DNA from: Candida dubliniensis CD36
Taxonomy: Eukaryota; Ascomycota; Pichiomycetes; Serinales; Debaryomycetaceae
Direction of reading: 5' to 3'
NCBI RefSeq assembly: GCF_000026945.1
Contig: NC_012867.1
Location: forward strand, 992,001-1,056,000
DNA: 64,000 bases
Shown here: positions 1 through 9,339 of the stretch, in pieces
Position numbering within the stretch: the stretch's first letter is position 1
Layout: every line of letters begins with the position of its first letter
Notes under the pieces: generated by a model
What the model was told of the DNA's origin: nothing
What the model saw: only the letters and a program-made list of their open reading frames with translations
Databases searched by the model: none
Made by a program: the position numbers and the translations under genes

Positions 1-615
1 CATAAACTCCAGTTGTAACAATTTTTTAAACTCACTTCTTTCATCCAAAGTCAAGGAGTCTGATTTAGCAATAATAGGAACAACGTTGGCAATCTCGCTC
101 AATTTCTTTAATGCTTGGACGTCCAATTGTTTCAATTTTTGTCCGTTTGGTGGAATAAAATACAATATACAATGAACTCTGGTGTCTGCCAAAAACTTGT
201 CTCTTTGAGCAGTCAATTCCTTTCTCAAATATTGGGAATGTTGTTCTTTTACATATTTGACTAATGGTTCCCAGCATTTTTCGTTATTTATTTGGTCGCC
301 AAACCCTGGTGTGTCAATAACATTAATATTCAATCTTACATTATTTTCTAATAATGAATGGGAAGCAACTTTGATTTCGGTTGTTTTTTCAATAGGTTCA
401 CTTGGCAGTTTTCTACCCTGAGATGTAGTTAACTTGGATGAAAACAAAGTATTGACTAAAGTACTTTTACCTAAACCTGATCTACCAACAACCATAATGT
501 TGAATTGAAATCCTCTTTTCAACAATCTATTTTCAATTTGGGTAGTGATGGTATCGAAACCAACATATTTTTGAGGTTGAGCAATGTGCTGTGTGCTAGG
601 CTCTTCGATAGACAT
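1..615 (-). CDS. CDC10: Septin Cdc10, 5' part (205 codons; runs off the left edge)
   Basis: Septins are filament-forming GTPases that build the ring at the bud neck and septum; Cdc10 is a core subunit. The readable part starts at ATG 615 and has a short N-terminus followed directly by YVGFDTITTQIENRLLKRG, the arrangement of Cdc10 rather than Cdc3, Cdc11 or Cdc12. GTPase motifs seen: P-loop GRSGLGKST (residues 44-52), DTPG (101-104) and AKSD (183-186), plus the septin stretch EQHSQYLRKELTAQR (124-138). The C-terminal third lies outside the window. At least two CTG codons occur (in RKxPS and LQxEF) and are read as Ser in this clade. The gene is divergent from the bL32m gene. Confidence 0.9.
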   Translation of the reverse strand, partial: MSIEEPSTQHIAQPQKYVGFDTITTQIENRLLKRGFQFNIMVVGRSGLGKSTLVNTLFSSKLTTSQGRKLPSEPIEKTTEIKVASHSLLENNVRLNINVIDTPGFGDQINNEKCWEPLVKYVKEQHSQYLRKELTAQRDKFLADTRVHCILYFIPPNGQKLKQLDVQALKKLSEIANVVPIIAKSDSLTLDERSEFKKLLQLEFM

Positions 616-1409
616 GATGTTTGGCTTATAAGAACACTTGTGTTGAAATTAGTCGAAATCAATCAATTAAAGAAAAAAAAAAAAAAAAACAACAACAAAC
701 GAATGAATGAATGAATGAAACGAAAAGTTCAGAATTCAAATTTTTTGTTGTTCGTGTAAAGTAAAAAAAAAACAAAAAAAACAAAGTAAATATTATGTGT
801 TGTGTGTTAATGTGTGAGGGTTTTTTTTATTTTTGTTTGTTGTCATTTATTTGTACTACGCGGTGAAATCGAAAACTACCATAAAAGAAAGGTTAAAGAA
901 AGGTGTGTGGATTGATTGGTGCACGACTTTCACGTACATTGAACATTCTGTTATCCTACATCATCACCACCACTATCATGAATAATGTATAATTCGAGAG
1001 AGCTGATAAATCAATCAAACCCAAAGTAATGGAAGTACGCTAAAGTGACTTATCTAATGGCTAAGAGTTGCAAAGAGTTTCAGTATATGAAGGAATTGCA
1101 GACAAAATATTTGTTTTTACCCTCCTTATCTAGGAACTAACAACATTATCAATAAACAAAAAAAGATCAATAGCATCAACTTATAGTTGACAACATGATG
1201 ATTTAATCTGCTCTGAGATCATAAGTTATCTGCTTTTTATTAGGAATCGGTGGTGGTTGCCAAAAACCACACAATTGATTGAACAATGTACACTACCCTA
1301 AGTGATCTCTTCCAATCGGTCGCCAAAAAAAAAAAGTGAGTGAAAAAAGAGGAAGAAAAATTTTAACTCTATCTAATCTGCTCAACAATAACTACCTTTT
1401 CACCAGTCT
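616..1409. other. Divergent intergenic region, CDC10 / bL32m
   Basis: No gene seen. It holds A-tracts near 670-690 and 760-785, a short AATG tandem repeat near 700-720, and the promoters of the two divergent genes. I recognise no specific operator. Confidence 0.5.
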
Positions 1410-2036
1410 ATGATGTCGTTAGCTTTAAGATTTGGGACTGTTACATCAATTCAAGAAGCATTATGGGGTGTTTTTCCTCGTTTACCTTCAATAACTATAC
1501 GTCTTGGGTTGCAAAACCGACTTGGTAATCAAACTACAACCGATGAAAGATTACAAGAATTGAAGGAAAAGATTGAAGAATCAGGAGGTGAGGCCCCATT
1601 TATGATAGATAATGGTACAATTTTGAAAGCTGTGCCAAAAAAGAAATTATCTAGAGCAAGAAGAAGAAAGAAGTTGTATGCTCCAGGTAATAAACAAGTC
1701 CATCCAATAAATAATATTGTAAGGTGTTCTGCCTGTGGAAGTGTTAAACGTTCCCACTTCATGTGCATGAATTGCTTTGCCGAGATTAAGACATTTTTGA
1801 AGAGTTTAAAGAGAAAGAATGGAATAATCAAAGACACCGTCAACCCACAAAGTGATTTAAATCCATTGGATGAAAGAGTTATATATCCTGGTAAATTTGA
1901 AACTGAGCATGAACGGCAATTAAAGGCTAAAGAATGGGTGCCAAAAAGAGAAAAACCAATGCCATATAACAGCACTCAAGTAAGACATCACAAAGTACAC
2001 CCCAAAAAGGGTAAAGTAATGGTTGAACTCGAGTAA
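1410..2036 (+). CDS. MRPL32: Mitochondrial large-subunit ribosomal protein bL32m
   Basis: Structural protein of the mitochondrial 54S ribosomal subunit. The 208-residue protein has a basic, leader-like N-terminus, then the L32 core with the basic run VPKKKLSRARRRKKLY (about 75-90). A CxxC...CxxC zinc ribbon follows (C106, C109, C119, C122; CSACG and CMNC). In yeast, MrpL32 is processed by the m-AAA protease after import, which fits the roughly 70-residue N-terminal extension. Two adjacent ATGs (1410 and 1413) could both start it. It converges with PDX3, with 150 bp between stops. Confidence 0.85.
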   Translation: MMSLALRFGTVTSIQEALWGVFPRLPSITIRLGLQNRLGNQTTTDERLQELKEKIEESGGEAPFMIDNGTILKAVPKKKLSRARRRKKLYAPGNKQVHPINNIVRCSACGSVKRSHFMCMNCFAEIKTFLKSLKRKNGIIKDTVNPQSDLNPLDERVIYPGKFETEHERQLKAKEWVPKREKPMPYNSTQVRHHKVHPKKGKVMVELE

Positions 2037-2186
2037 GAAGTGTGTGCTTTTACTTTTTAGATTCTGTTATTTGGAAAAATATTTGAACTTGTAAATATAC
2101 AAACTTTCTAATTAATGTATATAAAAATAAAACATGGAAACTTTAAATCAAAATCAAAAACAAAAGCGTGTTTGGGCACGCATAGT

Positions 2187-2996
2187 CTATGGGGCAAGTC
2201 TAAAAATCTCCCAATTAGGGTCCTCCTTCTTTTCTCTTCTGTATGTGATACGATCATGCAATCTACTTAAACCACCCTGCCAAAATTCAACCTCTAAAGG
2301 TTCTATTCTTATTCCTCCCCAATAATCTGGACATGGTATCTCGTGGTCTTGCAAATCCTTGAATTTGTCGTTGTATTTGTCTTTGATTTGATCCAAGTCG
2401 TCACGAGATTGAACTACTGAACTTTGAGGACTGGCCCATGCTCCAATTTTTGATCCTCTTGGACGAGTATTAAAGTATCTTTCTGAAGTTTCTCTTGTCA
2501 CATGTTCCATAACACCTTCTACTCTAACTTGTCTTTGTACATGTGGCCAGAAAAATGTTAAGCTTGCGTATTTGTTCAGTTCATAATCCTTTGCCTTTTT
2601 CGAAGTATTCCAATTAGAATAGACTAAAAACCCATATTTGTCCAATTCCTTTAATAACACAATACGTGAGGATACTCTTCCACTTGGCAATCTTGCCGTG
2701 GAAAAATTGGTGGCCTCGACAATAATATCTGAATTTGCAGGTAAACTGTCTTGAGCTTCTTTAAACCATTTGTTGAATTGGACTAAAGGATCGCTATCCA
2801 CTTCAGTGTCACCCAAATGTCCTTTTGTGTATTGATAAGTTGCTGGTGCAAAAATTATTGGCTCTTGGGTGGTAGTTTCCGGGTCTTCGCGTCTAGTGTC
2901 CGGAACTGCATTGGTTGAGTTAAGGGTCATTCTTCTTATTGATGATATACTGTTTTCAATTGGTATACGACTTTTGGAAGCAACTTGCTTGAACAT
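2187..2996 (-). CDS. PDX3: Pyridoxamine 5'-phosphate oxidase
   Basis: FMN enzyme that oxidises pyridoxamine- or pyridoxine-5'-phosphate to pyridoxal 5'-phosphate, the last step of vitamin B6 salvage. The family signature is clear: LPSGRVSSRIVLLKELD, RQVRVEG, TSERYFNTRPRGSKIGAW, and the C-terminal LHDRITYRREK...IFRLAP. I take ATG 2996 (269 residues). A second in-frame ATG about 22 codons in (MTLNSTN) would give a protein nearer the yeast length of about 228, so the first stretch may be a leader or untranslated. An open frame continues upstream of 2996 but has no ATG. PLP-dependent GLY1 lies in the same window but far away. Confidence 0.9.
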   Translation of the reverse strand: MFKQVASKSRIPIENSISSIRRMTLNSTNAVPDTRREDPETTTQEPIIFAPATYQYTKGHLGDTEVDSDPLVQFNKWFKEAQDSLPANSDIIVEATNFSTARLPSGRVSSRIVLLKELDKYGFLVYSNWNTSKKAKDYELNKYASLTFFWPHVQRQVRVEGVMEHVTRETSERYFNTRPRGSKIGAWASPQSSVVQSRDDLDQIKDKYNDKFKDLQDHEIPCPDYWGGIRIEPLEVEFWQGGLSRLHDRITYRREKKEDPNWEIFRLAP

Positions 2997-3821
2997 AAAT
3001 TTGTTTAAATTAAAAAAAAAAAAAAACGAAGGAAATATTCCAGAAGGAAAAAAAAAAAAAAGATTTGGTGGTGGTGTTGGTGTGGTATGACTATTCAAAA
3101 AAAAAAAATAAACTAACTTGCGAAATACGTACTAGTAAATTATGTGTGTGGAGATAATCACGTCTAACAAATCCCGTCCCCGAAAAAAAACCGAAAGACT
3201 GGAATTCAAAGAAGAGTCATAAAAGAAGTCAGAAATAAATACAAAAATGACCGAAAGAAAGAACTCAAGAAAAAAAGAAATCATAAAATGATTAGTTATA
3301 ATAAGGTTTGATACAACTGTTGTGCTGTTTGAAAATGACGCCGCGTGTAAACAGAATCTTAACAAGTCATTGGACTTAATTTTGAAAACATAAAACATTA
3401 TTGCCATTGCAAAAAACAAAATAACCGACATGTGGTTTTAAAAAAGGAATTGATTTAGCAGCTAGTCTATTTGCCAGTTGAATTATCATGATTTAGATAG
3501 AATTACTGTCCTGGGACTAGTGCTAAGCACATACAAAAGAAGCGACCAGCTTCTTTGAATAACTGTGAGATATACCACAGCACAATGTATGACTATTGCC
3601 ATTAATCAAAAAGAATGAACTTCAAAATCATCAAAGAAAGAAATTTTTGTATGTGGGTCATGATATAGTTTTAGATCATTGTTCTGGTTCCAGATGAGAG
3701 AATAACCTCTGTATAGACGAAGACTCCGAGAATAAGAAAAAAAAGAAAGAAAAAAAAAAAAGGAAAATTTTGCATATTTTTCAGCTGGGGGCAATTTATT
3801 GCAACTTTACAGACTTTGCTA
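2997..3821. other. Divergent intergenic region, PDX3 / JmjC gene
   Basis: Promoter region with A-tracts just upstream of PDX3 (3010-3060). A 99-codon ATG ORF on the minus strand (3132-3431) is strongly hydrophobic but has no recognisable family, and I treat it as chance. Nothing else seen. Confidence 0.45.
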
Positions 3822-5480
3822 ATGATGGACCAAAAGAGACGCAAGTACAACAAATCCCGTCGAACAATATCTACTAATAGCTTTTTAGTCAAGCATCCAT
3901 TAAATGTCAAGCCAAGTGGGAACTCGCTTCTTGCCTCAACTCCAATCTTACAACAGCAAAGAAAGGACTCTTTGGGTGATCTCCGCATATTACCAGATGA
4001 GATACTAATGAATATTATTAGTTACATTACAGATCCTCCATCATTATTAAACCTATCACACACATCAAGAATTCTCTATGCGTTTTTGTATGATGAAGAA
4101 ATTTGGAAAAGAGTGTATTTGCAGAATATTGCACACTATGATACCAAATCATGGCTAGGATCCTGGAGAAATACTGTGTTAAATATTAGAGAAAACACAG
4201 AATGGTTGCAATTACCTGATAATTTGTTGTGCTCGGATTTGTTATACCGACCTATCCAATGCTCTCAAATTGACTATACCAAATTGTTTTGTGAAATTAT
4301 CAGGGAAGAAGAAGTATACCACCGAGATGCAATTTTGGGTCAACTAGATGACTTACCAAGGGGAAGAATACAAAGAATTCAGGAATCTAATTTAAATTTG
4401 GATGAATTCAATGCAGCTTACCATTCTTCGCCATTTATCTTGGTAAATTCGGACTCTAACCGTTGGCCAAATTGGAATTTTGAATTGTTGTTCCATCAGT
4501 TTCCTAATGTAAAATTTAGACAAGAGGCAGTTAGTTGGGATTTAAAAAAATACTCACAATATTTGCACAATAATAAAGATGAAAATCCATTGTACTTATT
4601 TGATTGCAAAAGTGATGCCATGAAAGTTTTGAAACAAGAATACAAAGTTCCAGAAATATTTCAAGATGATTTATTTACTGTGTTCAATAATAAAAAATTT
4701 AATTGCCGACCTGACCATGCCTGGATAATTATGGGATCTGCTAGATCTGGTTCTACTTTCCACAAAGATCCTAATTCTACATCGGCCTGGAATGCAGCTA
4801 TACAGGGAAGAAAGTTATGGGTAATGTTGCCTCCTCATATAACACCACCAGGTGTGGGAACTGATGAAGAACAAAGCGAAGTGACATCTCCAGTAAGTGT
4901 GACAGAATGGGTAATTTCGGGTTTTTTTAATGATTCTACCAAAATTGATGAATGCTTGATTGGAATAACTTTCCCTGGTGAATGTATGTATGTGCCCAGT
5001 GGATGGTGGCATACAGTGATAAACATAGATGACTCAATTGCCATTACACAAAACTTTGTCCCGAAATCAAAACTAGCCCAAGTTTTGAATTTTTTGAAAA
5101 ACAAACCTAAGCAAATTAGTGGTTTCAGATTAAAAGAAATCAAACAATGTTTGGCTTGTATTGCTAAAGATAGCGGTGACGAAGTTCTAATTGAGTGTTT
5201 GAAAGCCTTCAACCTGTTGACAGTTGATTTAAATGAGGATTGTGGCGAATTACAAGATTTGCCAGATATGCCAATCTTTGAGATTTTTAAGCAATTATTA
5301 AGCAATAATGGTAAAGAAGATATTTTAAATGATGCGTTGGAGAAGTTAAAAAAAATCGAATTAAAGAATTATGAACGTGAAACGGGTAAAAGCAGGGCAT
5401 GGGAGAAATTGACTGAACCAGCTAATTCAGAGACAGCTACTTTTTCATTTAACTTTGATGAAGTAAGTGATAGCGAGTAG
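3822..5480 (+). CDS. F-box and JmjC-domain protein (JMJD6-type oxygenase)
   Basis: Predicted Fe(II)/2-oxoglutarate oxygenase with an F-box, 552 residues. An F-box sits near residues 57-100 (LPDEILMNIISYITDPPSLL...). The cupin/JmjC core follows: ARSGSTFHKDP with the HxD iron ligands H314 and D316, then GRKLWVMLPP, then YVPSGWWHTVINID with the distal ligand H397. This layout is that of JMJD6-like fungal proteins that act on protein side chains as hydroxylases or demethylases; the F-box suggests an SCF link. The substrate is unknown. The first ATG pair is at 3822 and 3825; the frame is open slightly upstream only through a TTG. S. cerevisiae has no obvious counterpart that I can recall. Confidence 0.75.
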   Translation: MMDQKRRKYNKSRRTISTNSFLVKHPLNVKPSGNSLLASTPILQQQRKDSLGDLRILPDEILMNIISYITDPPSLLNLSHTSRILYAFLYDEEIWKRVYLQNIAHYDTKSWLGSWRNTVLNIRENTEWLQLPDNLLCSDLLYRPIQCSQIDYTKLFCEIIREEEVYHRDAILGQLDDLPRGRIQRIQESNLNLDEFNAAYHSSPFILVNSDSNRWPNWNFELLFHQFPNVKFRQEAVSWDLKKYSQYLHNNKDENPLYLFDCKSDAMKVLKQEYKVPEIFQDDLFTVFNNKKFNCRPDHAWIIMGSARSGSTFHKDPNSTSAWNAAIQGRKLWVMLPPHITPPGVGTDEEQSEVTSPVSVTEWVISGFFNDSTKIDECLIGITFPGECMYVPSGWWHTVINIDDSIAITQNFVPKSKLAQVLNFLKNKPKQISGFRLKEIKQCLACIAKDSGDEVLIECLKAFNLLTVDLNEDCGELQDLPDMPIFEIFKQLLSNNGKEDILNDALEKLKKIELKNYERETGKSRAWEKLTEPANSETATFSFNFDEVSDSE

Positions 5481-5535
5481 AAAACACATGTAACAAAAAT
5501 ATGCATTTTTTTTATAGTAGTATAGACCTAATTCA

Positions 5536-7050
5536 TTATGACTCTTCATTATCCACGTCGTTCATACCTTTTTGCAAATCAACATAGTAATATAATATAA
5601 GCGAGACGATAACTAGAAACATATTAGGCAAGAATGGGAATCTATCATCATTGGTTCTATCTTGGATTACAGCATTGACCAAGCTACCAATCCAACCACT
5701 TGCAATTCCCAATGTAACCTCCAACCCAAAGTATTGTGCTTCGTTTCCCACTGGTAACAACAGAGAGTATATACACCTATTTAAAGACCTCATTGCTGAA
5801 GAAGTTGCTGAATAGAAAACTTCAAAAACCCAAAACTCCCATCGATTCTGAAATCCAATTGGAGTCAATTTATTAATTCCTAAGCATCCCCAAAAATTGG
5901 CTAACAAACTGACCAGCAAAAAGGCGTAACCCCAATATTTGATATTGTTGTTCCATTTTTGGTATAGGAGCATCCAAAGAAGGGATCCCCCTGAGGAACA
6001 GATATAGGACATAAAAGTATAAACAGTATATTCAGCATCTGAATTACCTAATCCCAACGTTGATCTGAATAATAAAAGAAACATACTCATAAAGTTATTA
6101 AAACTCACGTTCCATATTACCCACGATATGCAATAAAGAAATGCCATTGGATATTTTTGTATATCCTTCAATAAATTGAAAAATCTTTTGAATGGCAAAA
6201 CTAGAAAACTGTCAACTCGTGGTTTTCCCTGGACATTGGGAATATATAAAGCTGAAAATAATGATAACACAATTGTCATGCAACCAGCAACTGTTATTGC
6301 AATTAAAAAATTATGATATCCTTTTATTTCGGGTGTTCCGCTTGAATATGAAATGATAATACCGATAACAAGAGCAGTTATACCTCCCAAATTACCAAGA
6401 AATAACCCCAAAACAGCCACAACAGAGCCTCTTTGCATTGGATTTTCTTTATCTGCTCTCATAAATAAAGGAATATAAGAACCTTCAAGAATTTGGTATA
6501 TGGAATCGTCAATTATTAGCAAGGAATACAATATGGATGCTAGTACCAACGTTTGGTAATCATTATTTGTTAGACCAATGAATGGTAAGGCAAGAAAACC
6601 ATAGATTAGGATTGAAAATATAAGAAATAGTTTTCTATAATTGGAATAATCAGCTATACCCATTAAAAAAATAGCAACTATGCCTTCAATGGCTGTAGAG
6701 ACTGCCCGCAAGTACAACACGTAGGAAGTGTGATGAACAGTTATAAATCCAAACTTAACATAGCAATCATTTCCCTGTGTACCACAAGGTTGGTTCATTC
6801 TTGTTTTCCCTACATTTCTTGCAATAGATTGAATTGATGCCGGAACATAAGTTCGACTCATTGAGGCCACTGGTCCTGTAGAATAACAAAGAACCAACCA
6901 TGTATGGAAACTGCTCTTCTTATTCCAAATACTTTCCTGATTTTTGTCATTTTTATTGTTATTATTTGGAATCCCTTCTTGTATTTCAGAACTACTTTCT
7001 ACTGCTTCGTTAATACTGACGCTGCTAATTTGTTTATGGTTTACTTTCAT
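5536..7050 (-). CDS. ATG22: Vacuolar amino-acid effluxer Atg22
   Basis: Polytopic membrane protein, 504 residues, of the Atg22/MFS type. Atg22 exports amino acids from the vacuole after breakdown of autophagic bodies. Family features seen: a hydrophilic N-terminus, then CYSTGPVASMSRTYVPASIQ, a lumenal Cys pair (PCGTQGNDC), about 12 hydrophobic segments, and the C-terminal NEAQYFGLEVTLGIASGWIG. Its start is ATG 7050. It converges closely with the JmjC gene (55 bp between stops). Confidence 0.85.
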   Translation of the reverse strand: MKVNHKQISSVSINEAVESSSEIQEGIPNNNNKNDKNQESIWNKKSSFHTWLVLCYSTGPVASMSRTYVPASIQSIARNVGKTRMNQPCGTQGNDCYVKFGFITVHHTSYVLYLRAVSTAIEGIVAIFLMGIADYSNYRKLFLIFSILIYGFLALPFIGLTNNDYQTLVLASILYSLLIIDDSIYQILEGSYIPLFMRADKENPMQRGSVVAVLGLFLGNLGGITALVIGIIISYSSGTPEIKGYHNFLIAITVAGCMTIVLSLFSALYIPNVQGKPRVDSFLVLPFKRFFNLLKDIQKYPMAFLYCISWVIWNVSFNNFMSMFLLLFRSTLGLGNSDAEYTVYTFMSYICSSGGSLLWMLLYQKWNNNIKYWGYAFLLVSLLANFWGCLGINKLTPIGFQNRWEFWVFEVFYSATSSAMRSLNRCIYSLLLPVGNEAQYFGLEVTLGIASGWIGSLVNAVIQDRTNDDRFPFLPNMFLVIVSLILYYYVDLQKGMNDVDNEES

Positions 7051-7329
7051 TGGTGTTTATTATTATTTGCCTTTTCCAGTCAAAGTGTAGGTATTTTTAA
7101 GGTATAGTATTCTCCTATAAATAGAAAAATAAAGACACAAGAAAACCTCAGCCCTGTGAGCAAATATCGTTAATCCAAAGTAGGAAAGAATATTTAAAAA
7201 AAAAAAAAAAAAGATGGTCTGGCCCGTCCCTATCTAGTTTAAATTGTTTGTTCTACAGATTTAATCAAGAAATGTTATAGTAACTGCCCGGTGGAATATC
7301 AAGAATATATACTTAATGGTTATTAAAAT

Positions 7330-8814
7330 CTATGTACTTGTATTTAAAAATTGCCGTCTCCAACCTGGTCCCCACTTTAATAAAATAACTACAAAGAAAA
7401 TTCCCAATATATTGGTTAAACCCAATCCAGTTAAACACCAACCAAACCCCATGGCAGAAATTAGTGGATCTATTATTGCAGTGCATATGGTAGCAGATAT
7501 GTTTCGTGCAAAATTACCAATTGCAACATTTGTTGCTGGTTGTCCAGTAGTGCATTCAGTCAAATATGTGGTATTTGCAACAAATACCCATGTCATGCCA
7601 AATCCGCCCAAAAAAGTGAATATGAATACTGCAACTACATTTGTTTGTTTATGTACTGTCCACCCGTAGCCAATTACACCGGTAATTGATATTACTAATC
7701 CTAGAATTTGTAATGAGAACCTGTATTCAGGAACGTATTTATCAGGATTATGCTTGATTATTTCTGCTCGCATCTTATCAGAAGCCCAACCGCCAATTGT
7801 GGATCCTACAATTAAAGAAATCCCGGGACACAAATAGCTAGCACTAATTTGTGCATCGGTAAATGAGTATTTTGATTTTAGAATATGAGCAAAAGTTACC
7901 ATTAATCCATAAAATGTTGCGAATAGTAATCCCGAGTTTATTGAACACAACAAAACTGGTTTGAATTTTATTAAAATCCAATAACTCTTGAAACTTGGTT
8001 TTGGAGGAACCGGATACCCATCAACAATTTTTTTCTGTCGCAAGTGTGGTTTAACATATATTGAAGTATCTTTATAACAGGAACAATTACCAACTAGATA
8101 CCTTAAAGTTTCAGGCAAAAAGAACAAAATCATTAAATAGACTGCAAATCCGAAAAAAGCCAAAAATCCAAAAATCCATCTCCATTGTCCTTTTGAAGCA
8201 ATTATTGACAATACTGGACCCAATACTGGACCCAATTGAGGTCCCCACATAAAAACAGAGATAGCTTTGGCTCGGTGTTTTGGTTCTATGATATCAGCAA
8301 CTGTTCCAGCACCAACTGAAATAACACTTGATGCTCCAAATGCTTGTAAAACTCGCAAAATGTATAATCCAACAATATTCGCTGGAGTAGCTGCCAATAA
8401 AATATTTGCCAATACGAAAAATACTAATGGTATCAAATATAGAGTTTTCCTCCCACCATAATCGGCCCATGAAGCCCAAAGCAACGGGGCAATTGCAAAT
8501 ACAAGCATAAATGCTGATACTGTTCCATTAATAACTTGAGCAGAAACGTGAAATTCATTTTCCAATTGTGGCAAAATGGGAATATAAATGTTTCCTGAAA
8601 TAGGACCCAAACAACCAGCTATAGTGACAATGCCAATAATAATAGTTTTCCTTTTCAAAGATAAGGCACAATAAGGTTTTTCTTGAGAAGTTTGATTCTC
8701 CAAATCATTCTGCTTCTCAGAATCACTAACACTCTTACCATTATTCAAATCGGTTGATGATTGTTTGTTGTCTGTTTCTATCTCATTTTGCTTTGGCTGT
8801 TCTTTTTTAGACAT
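7330..8814 (-). CDS. MFS exporter of the Qdr/Dtr1 (DHA1) family, likely the dityrosine-cluster transporter
   Basis: Twelve-helix drug:H+ antiporter-type transporter. The DHA1 motifs are plain: GNIYIPILPQLENEFHVS in helix 1, the loop motif WADYGGRKTLYLIP, and GPQLGPVLGPVLS in helix 5. In S. cerevisiae the paralogues Qdr3 and Dtr1 belong here, and Dtr1 exports bisformyl-dityrosine for the spore wall. Its position directly after DIT2 on the same strand, with DIT1 divergent, makes a dityrosine-exporter role likely (inference). I chose ATG 8814 (494 residues), which gives the usual hydrophilic cytosolic N-terminus. An in-frame ATG at 8910 would add 32 hydrophobic residues. Confidence 0.8.
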   Translation of the reverse strand: MSKKEQPKQNEIETDNKQSSTDLNNGKSVSDSEKQNDLENQTSQEKPYCALSLKRKTIIIGIVTIAGCLGPISGNIYIPILPQLENEFHVSAQVINGTVSAFMLVFAIAPLLWASWADYGGRKTLYLIPLVFFVLANILLAATPANIVGLYILRVLQAFGASSVISVGAGTVADIIEPKHRAKAISVFMWGPQLGPVLGPVLSIIASKGQWRWIFGFLAFFGFAVYLMILFFLPETLRYLVGNCSCYKDTSIYVKPHLRQKKIVDGYPVPPKPSFKSYWILIKFKPVLLCSINSGLLFATFYGLMVTFAHILKSKYSFTDAQISASYLCPGISLIVGSTIGGWASDKMRAEIIKHNPDKYVPEYRFSLQILGLVISITGVIGYGWTVHKQTNVVAVFIFTFLGGFGMTWVFVANTTYLTECTTGQPATNVAIGNFARNISATICTAIIDPLISAMGFGWCLTGLGLTNILGIFFVVILLKWGPGWRRQFLNTST

Positions 8815-9339
8815 TATCTCTTGTTTGGTAACACTGTTCGTTAGAAAAGGAAAACAATCCACAAATCTAAAAAAATAGAACTTCAATCCAAGTGTAACTA
8901 TATTTAACATGAGTTGCTATTCAATAATTACTTCCTATTGTGGTTGTTTGTCTTTGTCGCTCATAAATTTGTACAAATCAAGTAGTACATACCATGCCAT
9001 ACTATGCCATTGGGGGAATCTGTAATTACATCTGGACTTTCCTTCTTTTACAATTGTAGAGCACGGAGAGTGAAATATTGATTTCCAAATGCTTAGCTTA
9101 CAGGGGAAGTGAGTGTGGGGTGTTTTCTGTTAGCAAACGCAAGTTATATACTATATGGTATGTACTGCATTCTTCATTCAATAAAAGCAAACAAAAGCAA
9201 AAGTAAAAAAAAAAAATTAGGAAACATAAAAACTATAAAGTATTTTTATCATTATATTCCAACATATTCCAATATCTTTTTTTTATTGTTATTATACGTA
9301 TGTATGTTTTCCTTCTTTTTGACAAAACTTTATAATTAT
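8815..9339. other. Intergenic region between DIT2 stop and the MFS exporter
   Basis: Tandem genes flank this AT-rich stretch. The exporter's promoter must lie here. A direct ATGCCAT repeat occurs near 8993-9010. No gene or clear regulatory site seen. Confidence 0.4.

Noticed and set aside
3132..3431. 99-codon minus-strand ORF with ATG between PDX3 and the JmjC gene
   Set aside because: Strongly hydrophobic, Phe/Ile-rich product typical of chance reading of AT-rich DNA; lies in a divergent promoter and has no family features.
8815..8910. Upstream ATG of the MFS exporter
   Set aside because: Adds 32 hydrophobic residues before the normal hydrophilic N-terminus; kept only as an alternative.
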